Part shown: in pieces, positions 8,492 to 17,019 of the stretch
Layout: every line of letters starts with the position of its first letter
Numbering within the stretch: the first letter of the stretch is position 1
Assembly (NCBI GenBank): GCA_009927055.1
Contig: RFNS01000105.1
Coordinates: forward strand, 1 to 33,356
Source: Alphaproteobacteria bacterium
Lineage (GTDB): Bacteria; Pseudomonadota; Alphaproteobacteria; UBA9219; RFNS01
Direction: 5' to 3'
DNA length: 33,356 nucleotides
Program-made: the position numbers and the translations under genes
The notes under the pieces: generated by a model
Seen by the model: only the letters and a program-made list of their open reading frames with translations
What the model was told of the DNA's origin: nothing
The model's database searches: none

Positions 8492-10306
8492 TTATTGTGC
8501 TGTGGCGGCGGGCTGTGTGGCCGAAGTGTCTTTTGCCCACCACAAATCAGTTATCCCCAGCGCATAGGGCGGGGTCACACCGGGCATGCCAAATTTATCC
8601 CAGAAGGCGACGCGGTGCACCCCCACATGCCAGTGCGGCACAACATAATAATTCCACAGCAATACCCGATCGAGCGCGCGGGTATAAACCGTCAACTCAT
8701 CGCGCGATTTGGCGGCCACCAGCTTATCAACCAGTGCATCGACCACCGGATTTTTGATACCCGCCAGGTTGCGACTGCCCTTCACATCGGCTTTCGCGCT
8801 TGTCCAAAAATCGCGCTGTTCATTGCCGGGGGAAAGTGATTGGGGGAAAACGGTGACGGTCATGTCAAAATCAAAGTCGTTGATGCGGGCCTGATACTGC
8901 GCGCTATCGACCACGCGTAGCTGAGTTTGAATGCCAAGGCGCTGCAAATTGCGAATGAAGGGAAGCGTCCACCGCTCGAACGACGGGCTATCGACCAAAA
9001 TTTCAAACGCCAGAAACTTATCGCCTTTTTTCAGTACGCCCATCTCGGGCAGCCAGCCGGCATCGCGCAGCAGTTGCGCGGCTTTGCGCAAATTTTCACG
9101 CGGTTCGCCGCTGCCATCGGTTTTGGGTGGCATATATTCTTGCGTGAAAACTTCGGGCGGCAGTTGAGCGCGGAAGGGTTCAAGCAGCGCCAATTCTGCT
9201 TCAGTGGGCAGACCAATGGCGCCAAGATCAGAATTTTCGAAGTAACTGTTGGTGCGCGTATAGGCGCCAAAGGCGATGTTTTTATTCGACCATTCAAAAT
9301 CAAACGCCAGGCCAATCGCCTCGCGCACGGCCCTGTCTTCAAACACGGGGCGGCGCAGGTTAAACACGTAACCCTGCATGCCGCTGGGGTTTCCGTTCAT
9401 AAATTCGCGCTTCACAATCTGCCCCGATTTCACCTGCGGCGCATCATAGCCTGTGGCCCAATTTTTGGCGATATTTTCCAGGCGCACGTCATAGCGGCCG
9501 GCAAACAACGCCTCCAGCGCCACCGTGGCATCGCGATAATAATCATAACGAATGGTCTCAAAATTATAGCGGCCTTTGTTGATGGGCAGGTCTTTGGCCC
9601 ACCACGTGGCATCGCGCGTCAGGACAAGGCTGCGCCCCACATCCATGCCCGATATTTTATAAGGGCCGCTGCCCAGAAGCGGCGAAAGCGTGGTATCGCC
9701 AAACGTGCGCGCCGATAAATCCTTTTTTGAAAGGACAGGCAGCTGCCCCACAATCAGCGGTAATTCGGCGTTATCGCCGTTGGCAAAGGTAAAGCGCACA
9801 CGTTGGGGCGATAGTTTTTCAACACGGCTGACATCACGATAATAGCTGCGATAAAACGGGTGCCCTTCGGTTTTCAGCTTATCAAATGTGGTCACAACAT
9901 CATCGGCTGTGATGGGGCTGCCATCGCTGAATTTGGCTTCGGCGCGCAGTTGGAAGGTCATGCTTGTACGATCACTGGCCACCGAAACCCCTTCGCACAC
10001 CCAGCAATAAATACTGAAGGGTTCATCATAGCTTTGGGTCATCAGCGTTTCAAAGGTTTGGCCCGCCCCTTCGGCCGCAACGCCTTTAAGCGTAAAGGGG
10101 TTCAGCGTATCGAAGGTGCCAATGCTGGCCAGTTTCAACTCGCCGCCCTTCGGGGCCTGCGGATTGGCATAGCTGAAGTGTGTAAACCCATCGCGATAAT
10201 GGGGGATGCCGTGCAGCGACAGGGCATGAACAAAAACATCATCGGCCCATGTGTGGGGGGCACCGCCCAAAAAAGCAGCCAAGAAAAGAAGAAGATGTTT
10301 AATCAC
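8492..10306 (-). CDS. extracellular solute-binding protein, oligopeptide ABC transporter type (SBP family 5)
   Basis: Signal peptide (VIKHLLLFLAAFLGGAPHTWADD) from a GTG at 10304-10306. Typical ...GGELKLASIGTFDTLNPFTLKG..., ...SDGSPITADDVVTTFDKLK..., ...LGSGPYKI... GTGATTAA overlaps the stop of the upstream gene. The ORF track extends to 10357. Confidence 0.9.
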   Translation of the reverse strand: MIKHLLLFLAAFLGGAPHTWADDVFVHALSLHGIPHYRDGFTHFSYANPQAPKGGELKLASIGTFDTLNPFTLKGVAAEGAGQTFETLMTQSYDEPFSIYCWVCEGVSVASDRTSMTFQLRAEAKFSDGSPITADDVVTTFDKLKTEGHPFYRSYYRDVSRVEKLSPQRVRFTFANGDNAELPLIVGQLPVLSKKDLSARTFGDTTLSPLLGSGPYKISGMDVGRSLVLTRDATWWAKDLPINKGRYNFETIRYDYYRDATVALEALFAGRYDVRLENIAKNWATGYDAPQVKSGQIVKREFMNGNPSGMQGYVFNLRRPVFEDRAVREAIGLAFDFEWSNKNIAFGAYTRTNSYFENSDLGAIGLPTEAELALLEPFRAQLPPEVFTQEYMPPKTDGSGEPRENLRKAAQLLRDAGWLPEMGVLKKGDKFLAFEILVDSPSFERWTLPFIRNLQRLGIQTQLRVVDSAQYQARINDFDFDMTVTVFPQSLSPGNEQRDFWTSAKADVKGSRNLAGIKNPVVDALVDKLVAAKSRDELTVYTRALDRVLLWNYYVVPHWHVGVHRVAFWDKFGMPGVTPPYALGITDLWWAKDTSATQPAATAQ

Positions 10307-11027
10307 TGACCATCTCACCCAGACGTTGCCACAGAACCTGAGACTGAAGATGAGCATAAATCAGTTTGATCCAGCCCAACTTGCGCCACTGGATATAAAC
10401 ATCGTCTGGTAATGCGGCAAATTTTTGTTCATCCAGCGTCAAAAAGCCGTTCACCACATGGCTGTCGCCCGCCGGTGTTTTAATTTCGATGCTTTGGTCA
10501 TTCAGAAGGCCGCGCTGGCGCAGGGCGCGCACAAAATTTTCGGTTGTTTCGCCCTGCTGGCGCAAGGCCAGGCAAAGGTTAAGCGCGTTGTTGGTCACCA
10601 TCGATGGCTGGCCGTTATCAAACAACGGCAAATCGCCCCCTTCGGTCACCATGCCCGATGTTTCATCATAGCACAGCAGCATTTGCTTGCTTTGAGGATC
10701 ATCAACCAGAATAAAGGGATAACGACGCACATAGGCCGGCAGATAGGCGTTGTTCAGCCATTCGCCGTTGGGGCCAACGTAAAGGTTGCGCTGGGGCGTG
10801 ACGCCCAGCACCACCGCCGGCACAGGCTCAGCCGTTTGCAAAAACACAATAGGATAGCTGGCCGCCGCAATGGCAAATTCATCAATCACAATGGGCACGG
10901 CATTGGCCTGAGCCGCAAAGGTGAAATTGCCCGGCATGGCCAGTTTTTTGTTGGCGTCCTGAACCCTGTCCAGCACTTTGGGCTGTTTATAAAAAAGTGG
11001 AAGATCGTTTGATGACTGATTGGCCAT
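10299..11027 (-). CDS. SapC family protein
   Basis: 242 aa. ...YPIVFLQTAEPVPAVVLGVTPQRNLYVGPNGEWLNNAYLPAYVRRYPFILVDD... matches the SapC-like family pattern. Confidence 0.8.
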   Translation of the reverse strand: MANQSSNDLPLFYKQPKVLDRVQDANKKLAMPGNFTFAAQANAVPIVIDEFAIAAASYPIVFLQTAEPVPAVVLGVTPQRNLYVGPNGEWLNNAYLPAYVRRYPFILVDDPQSKQMLLCYDETSGMVTEGGDLPLFDNGQPSMVTNNALNLCLALRQQGETTENFVRALRQRGLLNDQSIEIKTPAGDSHVVNGFLTLDEQKFAALPDDVYIQWRKLGWIKLIYAHLQSQVLWQRLGEMVSD

Positions 11028-11113
11028 GGGCTAGATTCCCCTGCAAGGATTCCCTGACATTAGTGGGATTCATCGCGCAAACTGTCAAGTTTGGTTAACG
11101 TGAAAGGCCGGAT

Positions 11114-11878
11114 ATGAATCAACCAACCATCTGGTGGACAACAACCTTTGGCAACTATGCATGGGATGTGTATGGGCGCGAGTGTGTCGAATCTTTTGGC
11201 CAATATTTGCCGGCGGAAGTGCGGGCCTGTGTGGGATTGGATGATGATGAGCTGGCCTCTGAATGTGAAAAACTTTTGCGCGCAGGCGACCATGTGCAAA
11301 TTGGGGTGATGGCGGCGAAAGAAAAATTCATTACGCAATATGCGGCCAAAGATCATCCACGCAATTACCGGCTTCAGGCGGCGCGCTTTTGTCATAAAAT
11401 ATTTTTCCTGAAAACGATGATGGAGAAATCCCATCATCACACGCCCCGCTATCTGGTCTGGTGGGATGCCGACGCGATTGTCAACAGGCCGCTGTCGATG
11501 AATGATATCCAGCCGCTGTTGCCCACGCCTCAGCAGGCCTACAGCTATCTTGGCCGCAAGGATTGGGATCATAGCGAATGCGGGTTTATGGTTTTTTGTT
11601 TAGAGAGCGAGGCCGCCCGAAAAATCATCGATGATATGATCGAGCTTTATACCGAAGGGCTGGTGTTCACGTTGCCGCAGTGGCACGACAGCTATGTGTT
11701 CGACCATGTGCGCGATAAAACATTGGGGTTGAATATCAGCGAAGGGGTGGCCGGCAACAATGTGTGGGCGCACACGCCGCTGGGCAGTTTCTCGGAACAT
11801 CGCAAAGGCATTGAAGCAAAATTTAGGAAACGGGCGCTGACCGATACCGAACTGTTGGGCGAGAAAGAGGCCCCCTGA
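11114..11878 (+). CDS. putative glycosyltransferase-like protein
   Basis: 254 aa. DxD-like motif in RYLVWWDADAIVNRPL, and a donor-fold-like C-terminal half (QWHDSYVFDHV). Exact family not recognised. Confidence 0.55.
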   Translation: MNQPTIWWTTTFGNYAWDVYGRECVESFGQYLPAEVRACVGLDDDELASECEKLLRAGDHVQIGVMAAKEKFITQYAAKDHPRNYRLQAARFCHKIFFLKTMMEKSHHHTPRYLVWWDADAIVNRPLSMNDIQPLLPTPQQAYSYLGRKDWDHSECGFMVFCLESEAARKIIDDMIELYTEGLVFTLPQWHDSYVFDHVRDKTLGLNISEGVAGNNVWAHTPLGSFSEHRKGIEAKFRKRALTDTELLGEKEAP

Positions 11879-12693
11879 TGCCAAGACATGCCCGTTGGGC
11901 CATTTGGGTGACCGATCACAGCATCGCGCTGAACGTGGGGCGCGCCGTGGCCATGCGCCTGATGGATGCGGGGTGGAGAATATCGCTGCACCACGTGCGC
12001 GACGTTTCTGATGAGAGTATTCTGGGCGCCGATTATCATATCGGCTATGGCATTTTGCGCGGCACGGCGCAGGTTTTCAAACAAGCCAGCCTGCTTGAAA
12101 AACCGTGGTTCAATATCGATCGTGGATATTTTGGGGCTGATCACTTTGCGGGTTTTTATCGCTTCAGTTTGTATGGCACGCAAAATCATCATCGCTTTAT
12201 GCGTGATCGTTCGCCGCCCCTGGCCATCACGCTGTCCGATTTATCGGCGCGCACCGAGGCGCTGATATGCCCCCCCACCGATGATGTGGCCGATTTTTAC
12301 AGCATCGATACCATCGCGTGGCACGCCGAAGCTGAAGCCGAGGCATGCAGGCGCGGGCTGACTCCGTTGTGGCGGCCCAAGGGCACAGCGCGCGATTTGG
12401 CCGATGATCTGGCGCGTGTAGCGCTTGTCATCACCTTCAACAGTGCGGTGGGGTTGCAGGCGTTGCAGCTGGGCATTCCTGTTCTGTCGCATAAAAAATT
12501 CAGCGCACTGGGCGATGTATCGTTGCCTGAGCATGTGGTGGGGGCAGGGGCCACGGCGGGCTTTGTGCTGGCCAAACTTCATGGCGCGCAATTCAGGCTG
12601 GCCGATGTGGGCGCGGCCGATTTTGCTGATCATTGTGAACATTTATTGGCGCAGGAAGAAAAAATCCGCCCCCATTTGCCGCCGGGGATGTAA
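11878..12693 (+). CDS. putative capsule/surface-polysaccharide biosynthesis-like protein
   Basis: 271 aa, start codon overlapping the previous stop (TGATG). C-terminal RVALVITFNSAVGLQALQLGIPVLSHKKFSALG resembles the nucleotide-sugar-binding half of capsule-synthesis glycosyltransferases. Confidence 0.5.
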   Translation: MPRHARWAIWVTDHSIALNVGRAVAMRLMDAGWRISLHHVRDVSDESILGADYHIGYGILRGTAQVFKQASLLEKPWFNIDRGYFGADHFAGFYRFSLYGTQNHHRFMRDRSPPLAITLSDLSARTEALICPPTDDVADFYSIDTIAWHAEAEAEACRRGLTPLWRPKGTARDLADDLARVALVITFNSAVGLQALQLGIPVLSHKKFSALGDVSLPEHVVGAGATAGFVLAKLHGAQFRLADVGAADFADHCEHLLAQEEKIRPHLPPGM

Positions 12694-12727
12694 TAGGCTG
12701 AGGAATGATATCAGACACAAATAAATG

Positions 12728-12818
12728 TGTCATTCTTGCGAAAGCGGGAATCTAGTTTTTTGGTTGTTTTTCTGCGTTCCCTTTTATCCATGGATTCCGG
12801 CCTACGCCGGCATGACGA
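12728..12818. repeat. REP/MITE-like composite inverted repeat, copy 1
   Basis: GTCATTCTTGCGAAAGCGGGAATCTAG ... TCCATGGATTCCGGCCTACGCCGGCATGACG. Each arm is itself an imperfect palindrome and the two arms are mutually inverted. Confidence 0.8.
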
Positions 12819-12861
12819 AGTTTTTTTACTGATAAGTTTCGACATTGAATAGGCTGTAATC

Positions 12862-13395
12862 TTATCGCGGCAGAAGCTCGACCCTAAAGCCTTTTTCTTC
12901 CACGGCCATTTCCTGCGGGGAAAAATAGTGCTGCAATTTTGGCAGCCACCATTCGGCCGGTTGTTGAATAAGATGCGCGTTGCGGCCATCGGGCAGAATT
13001 TTTTTGGCAGGGCCGGTGTGGATGGTCACCAGCGCCACCTGCTGCGTGACGCGTCGAATATCGGCCAGAACATTTTCCAGCAAATCGGGTTCAATATGTT
13101 CAAGAACATCGATGCTGACCACCATCGTGTGGGGTTGGGGCGTGGCCGACCATTCAGGCGCGGCGGGTTCATAGGGGGTTAGCTTAAAGGGGGGCAGGCT
13201 AGGTGTTTCGGCCAGCGCCTTGGCCAAATTGCCTTTGCCGGCGCCATAATCGAGCACACCATCGGGCTTCCAGTGCCGAATGCGCTCTGCCACCCACGGC
13301 GCATATTTCAGCGATGACGACCCATAGGTTTTATAATCGGCATGCATTTTCTGCTGCTGGGCAAGATAATCGGGGCTGATGAGTGGTGCAGACAT
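12862..13395 (-). CDS. class I SAM-dependent methyltransferase
   Basis: 177 aa. VLDYGAGKGNLAKALAE (motif I) and MVVSIDVLEHIEPDLL. Confidence 0.8.
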   Translation of the reverse strand: MSAPLISPDYLAQQQKMHADYKTYGSSSLKYAPWVAERIRHWKPDGVLDYGAGKGNLAKALAETPSLPPFKLTPYEPAAPEWSATPQPHTMVVSIDVLEHIEPDLLENVLADIRRVTQQVALVTIHTGPAKKILPDGRNAHLIQQPAEWWLPKLQHYFSPQEMAVEEKGFRVELLPR

Positions 13396-13488
13396 GGGCC
13401 AATACTGGTCAATCAGCCGTTAAGCATAGGTTTACACGTGGCCGAGCGGACGGGGAAGGGAATAACACAACGTGTTCAATGTGTGGCC

Positions 13489-14286
13489 CTAATCAGCCAC
13501 CAAGCGCGGCAGCCCCTGCGGATTGGCGGCGACAATGCTGCGTGTTTTGTTCCAGGCCACTACGCGTTCGGGCCCTGTGGGGTGCGTATCGGTAAAGCCA
13601 GAGACCTGTTGCTTTGATAATTTTGCAAACACGCTGAACAGCCGCCCCCCCTGATCCAGATTATATCCTGCATGAGAGAGTAAATAGGCCCCGATCAAAT
13701 CGGCTTCTCTTTCCTGTTCTTTTGAATAAAGCAGCATGCCTGTTTGCGCTCCAAGCCGGCTAAAGGCCCCGCCTGTGCCGGCGGCCGCATCCAGCAACGT
13801 GCCCACCAGCGCGCCGGCCATCACGTTTTGCTGTTGCTTGGCCACGTGGCTGGCCAGAACGTGCCCCACTTCATGCCCCAGCACCAGGGCGATTTCATCT
13901 TCTGATGAAAGATAATCCATCAACCCTTTGTACATGGTCACTTTCTGCTGACCATCGGCATGGGCGTTCACGGTATCGGCCGGATCATATTCCACCATAA
14001 ACCCACACTGCCGTAGCTGAAAATGCTGGCAGAAGGGGGGCAGCACCTGATCGATCCGTGCGCTGATGGTTTGCAGAATGGCCACATTATCAGCATCGCT
14101 GCGAACAAATTTGGGCAGATCGCCGTTGTTCTGGTTTGCCTCGGCCCAGGCTTGCTGCGCTTCCTGCTGGCTGACAGCGGGGGTGGAGGCCGAAGGGCCT
14201 GTGGCGCACCCGCCAAGAAAAGCCACCGTGATGGCAAGAAAAACGAACGCCAGATGTTTGTGCATGGGCATACAGTTATGCAGCAC
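13489..14286 (-). CDS. M48 family metalloprotease, predicted lipoprotein
   Basis: 265 aa. Lipobox-like FLGGCATG after a signal peptide, and the zinc motif HEVGHVLASH. ...EREADLIGAYLL... supplies the third ligand. Confidence 0.92.
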   Translation of the reverse strand: MLHNCMPMHKHLAFVFLAITVAFLGGCATGPSASTPAVSQQEAQQAWAEANQNNGDLPKFVRSDADNVAILQTISARIDQVLPPFCQHFQLRQCGFMVEYDPADTVNAHADGQQKVTMYKGLMDYLSSEDEIALVLGHEVGHVLASHVAKQQQNVMAGALVGTLLDAAAGTGGAFSRLGAQTGMLLYSKEQEREADLIGAYLLSHAGYNLDQGGRLFSVFAKLSKQQVSGFTDTHPTGPERVVAWNKTRSIVAANPQGLPRLVAD

Positions 14287-14353
14287 CGGAATCTTGTCAA
14301 TATTTTGTTAAGCATGCAGTCTCTAAACATGAAAAACCAAGGGAGATTCGACC

Positions 14354-14647
14354 ATGCATAAACATTTTCATGTTGCCGCGCTGATTTTTAGCCTGCTGTC
14401 ACTGCTGCTGGTGGGGGTGAATGCTGCGTACTTGTCTTCAAATCGCGCGAAGGTGCAGCAAATTTCAAACAACTCTCAGCAGCTTCAGGCGGTTCAGGTG
14501 TTTACGCGCGTTTATCAATCGCTGGCCAATGATTTGGGCAAGGCCGCCAAAGAAAAGAAAGACAGCGAGATTAGGGGATTGCTCATGTCCAACGGCTTGC
14601 AGCTGCGTGAGGATGCGGCCCCTTCAGAACCCACCAAAAAGAGATAG
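14354..14647 (+). CDS. small single-pass membrane protein, unknown function
   Basis: 97 aa. One N-terminal TM segment (VAALIFSLLSLLLVGVNAAYL) and a Q/K-rich helical tail. RBS-like AGGGAGA upstream. Confidence 0.65.
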   Translation: MHKHFHVAALIFSLLSLLLVGVNAAYLSSNRAKVQQISNNSQQLQAVQVFTRVYQSLANDLGKAAKEKKDSEIRGLLMSNGLQLREDAAPSEPTKKR

Positions 14648-14656
14648 GAGATATCT

Positions 14657-15031
14657 ATGAACCACCATCACGAGTCTGCGCATCACCATCAGCATCAGCA
14701 CGATTTAACATGTTACAGCCTGCTGGCGTTATCGTTTGCTGTTTTTCTGTTTTTCGCCTTTCAGATGCAAAACATCATGACCGAGCGTCACAGCCTGCAG
14801 CAAATGCTGACAACGCAAGAACCTCAGCTTACTCAGCTGAAGGAATTGCAGGATAAATTAGACAAGCTGGCGGTGGGCACCCAGCAGCTTGCCGAGGCGG
14901 GAAACAAAAACGCGGTGGAGATTGTGGAGGAGTATAAGAAGCAGGGCATTACCTTCAAATCTCAGCAGCAACAGGGACAACCTCAGGTGCCGCCCGGCCA
15001 ACCCTCGCCACAAGCGCCCTCAAGGCCATAG
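14657..15031 (+). CDS. small single-pass membrane protein with His-rich N terminus and coiled-coil, unknown function
   Basis: 124 aa. MNHHHESAHHHQHQHD..., one TM (YSLLALSFAVFLFFAFQM), then a Q/L-rich helix and a Pro/Gln tail. RBS-like AGGAGAT 9 nt after the previous stop. Confidence 0.65.
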   Translation: MNHHHESAHHHQHQHDLTCYSLLALSFAVFLFFAFQMQNIMTERHSLQQMLTTQEPQLTQLKELQDKLDKLAVGTQQLAEAGNKNAVEIVEEYKKQGITFKSQQQQGQPQVPPGQPSPQAPSRP

Positions 15032-15034
15032 TTA

Positions 15035-15463
15035 TCACGCCGCGTCTGTCACTTTTTGTTTCAGATCGGGCGGAATGGGCACAGGCCGCCTGGTGGTATC
15101 ATCAATATAAACAGAGACGCTTTGGCTAATCGCCGCGGGCGTGTTTTGCCTGAACACGGCGGCCACCATGCGCATCGATGTTTCGCCAAAACCTTGAAGG
15201 CGCAAGCCCACATCCAGCGCGGCGGGATAATGCAGCTCGTGCAGATAATCGATTTCAAGATGCGCCAGCACAAAAACCTGTTTAAGTCGCGGCCAATCGG
15301 GGAACAATTGGGTGTAAAGCGCCACGCGCACATTTTCAAAATAAACCCCCACGGCCAGATTATTGACATGCCCCAGCGCATCAAGATCGGCAAAGCGCAC
15401 TTGATCGCTGATCCAGTATCGATAATGTGATCTTTCCAAAAGTTCAGGAGCCAGTCGAGCCAT
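15035..15463 (-). CDS. acyl-CoA thioesterase (4HBT/hotdog family)
   Basis: RYWISDQVRFADLDALGHVNNLAVGVYFENVRVAL, a typical 4HBT hotdog motif. Start chosen at MARLAPELLERS, with AGGGA upstream. The ORF track extends to 15511. Confidence 0.85.
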   Translation of the reverse strand: MARLAPELLERSHYRYWISDQVRFADLDALGHVNNLAVGVYFENVRVALYTQLFPDWPRLKQVFVLAHLEIDYLHELHYPAALDVGLRLQGFGETSMRMVAAVFRQNTPAAISQSVSVYIDDTTRRPVPIPPDLKQKVTDAA

Positions 15464-15971
15464 GACCATCCCTATGCCAGAAAGAAAACCAAAAAGCGAG
15501 GCGCCCAGCATGCGCGGCTATTTTGCGGTGGGGGTGGAGGGGATCAGCAAATCGGGCAACCTGGGCAATCTTTATCGCACTGCGCATGCCTTTGGGGCCA
15601 GTTTTGTTTTTACGATTGACAGCCATGTTGAGCGCGCCGAGCTGCTGAACGCCGATACCTCGCACGCCGATGACCATATGCCCTATTACGAGTGGCCCAA
15701 TGTTGCCGGCATGCAGCTGCCCAAGGATTGTCAGCTGGTGGGGGTTGAGTTGGTGGAAAATTCCATCGCGCTGCCGCGTTTCAAACATCCCCTGCGGGCC
15801 GCCTATGTGCTGGGGCCTGAGTTGGGCTCACTGAGTTCTGATCTGCAGGAGAGGTGCAAATATATTGTGCAAATCCCCAGCAGGTTTTGCCTGAACGTGG
15901 GCATTGCGGGCGCGCTGGTCATGTATGACCGCATCCTGGCGCTTGGGCAGCAATTCCCGCGAGGGTTGTAG
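15462..15971 (+). CDS. RNA 2'-O-methyltransferase, TrmH/SpoU family
   Basis: NLGNLYRTAHAFGASFVF, then AAYVLGPELGSLSSDL and IPSRFCLNVGIAGALVMYDR, the SPOUT motifs 1-3. The true start may be MRGYF at 15510. Confidence 0.85.
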   Translation: MTIPMPERKPKSEAPSMRGYFAVGVEGISKSGNLGNLYRTAHAFGASFVFTIDSHVERAELLNADTSHADDHMPYYEWPNVAGMQLPKDCQLVGVELVENSIALPRFKHPLRAAYVLGPELGSLSSDLQERCKYIVQIPSRFCLNVGIAGALVMYDRILALGQQFPRGL

Positions 15972-16015
15972 GGTTTGGACTTATGAATACTGAACGGATG
16001 AGGCCGCCGCACCAT

Positions 16016-16120
16016 CGTCATCTCCGTCCCCGCCTTCGCGAGGACAGGCTCCGGCGGGGATCCATTCATCCACCAGAACTTTTTGCCGAGCAATGGATTC
16101 CCGCCTACGCGGGAATGACG
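16016..16120. repeat. REP/MITE-like composite inverted repeat, copy 2
   Basis: CGTCATCTCCGTCCCCGCCTTCGCGAGGAC...GGCGGGGATCCATTC ... AATGGATTCCCGCCTACGCGGGAATGACG. Same terminal GTCAT...ATGAC and GGATTC...GAATCC logic as copies 1 and 3. Confidence 0.8.
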
Positions 16121-16177
16121 CAGTTTTTCGTTGATATTGTTAGAAATTGAAAAGGTTTTTAGCCAGAAAAATGAGGG

Positions 16178-16206
16178 TTGCTTGCAGGCGTGAATTTATT
16201 TATGGT
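16178..16206 (+). promoter_or_regulatory. candidate promoter of tRNA-Val
   Basis: TTGCTT (16178-16183), 17 nt, TATGGT (16201-16206), about 16 nt before the mature tRNA 5' end. Confidence 0.45.
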
Positions 16207-16221
16207 GCCGATACGCAGAGT

Positions 16222-16296
16222 GGGCAGTTAGCTCAGCGGTAGAGCATCTCGTTTACACCGAGAGGGTCGGGGGTTCAAACCCCTCACTGCCTACCA
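16222..16296 (+). tRNA. tRNA-Val (anticodon UAC), CCA encoded
   Basis: GGGCAGT/ACTGCCT acceptor, D arm GCTC...GAGC, anticodon stem TCTCG-TTTACAC-CGAGA, T arm with GGTTCAAAC, encoded ACCA. Confidence 0.95.
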
Positions 16297-16998
16297 TTAT
16301 TTTTTCGGCCAACACAGGATGTTATAGGCGCAGTAGTCGCTGAAACTGTTGAGGCGATCAGTGTGCAACTCAAATTCATACCCCAGTTTACTCAGCAGCA
16401 TTTCGGTGGCGGGCATGTTTTCGGGGCGGTCATGTTCCATCCACAGCACGGGTTTATGCGTGCGAAAAAAATTGAGGCCTCCCAGCAGGGCTTGGGGTTC
16501 ATACCCCTCGATATCCATTTTCACCAGCTTGATGGGTTCAGAAAAATTCAGACTGTCGAGCGTGACCATGTAAGCGCGTTGAGCATTTTGTCCTGGGCCA
16601 AAAACCATACCGCCTGTGTTAAAATTCTCGGTGCCAAGTTGATAGGTAGCGGCCTCAACCGTTTGAAGGCGATCGCTGATGGCCTCGTGCCGGATGGTGA
16701 CGTTGTTAAGATCATTCAGCAGCATGTTGGCGCTGAGATAGGCGCGAGTGATGGGCTGTGGTTCAAACGCCCAAACATGTTTGCATTTTTGGGCCAGTGG
16801 CACGGTAAAAGACCCGATATGAGCCCCCAATTCCAGCACATTATCGTTGGGGCCAATAAGCGCGAGGAGTTTATTCAGCTCGTCCTTGCTGTACAGGCCA
16901 TCGCGTTCCAGGCTTTCACCCACATGGGCGTCGCTGGCCGGGATCATCATGCGGCCGAATTTCGTCTCGACGAGTTTGCTGAATTTCATGCGCCTCAT
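16297..16998 (-). CDS. FkbM family methyltransferase
   Basis: NDNVLELGAHIGSFTVPLAQKCKHVWAFEPQP and VKMDIEGYEPQALLGG, both FkbM motifs. Start trimmed to MRRMKFSKL because the longer ORF reads through tRNA sequence. Confidence 0.88.
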   Translation of the reverse strand: MRRMKFSKLVETKFGRMMIPASDAHVGESLERDGLYSKDELNKLLALIGPNDNVLELGAHIGSFTVPLAQKCKHVWAFEPQPITRAYLSANMLLNDLNNVTIRHEAISDRLQTVEAATYQLGTENFNTGGMVFGPGQNAQRAYMVTLDSLNFSEPIKLVKMDIEGYEPQALLGGLNFFRTHKPVLWMEHDRPENMPATEMLLSKLGYEFELHTDRLNSFSDYCAYNILCWPKK

Positions 16999-17019
16999 TA
17001 AAAAATGGCAGGGGAAAAC

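Noticed and set aside
12711-12989. 92-aa minus-strand ORF ending SSCRRRPESMDKRERRKTTKKLDSRFRKNDTFICV
   Set aside because: The Arg/Lys-rich C-terminal half is a translation of the REP-like repeat, a common annotation artefact.
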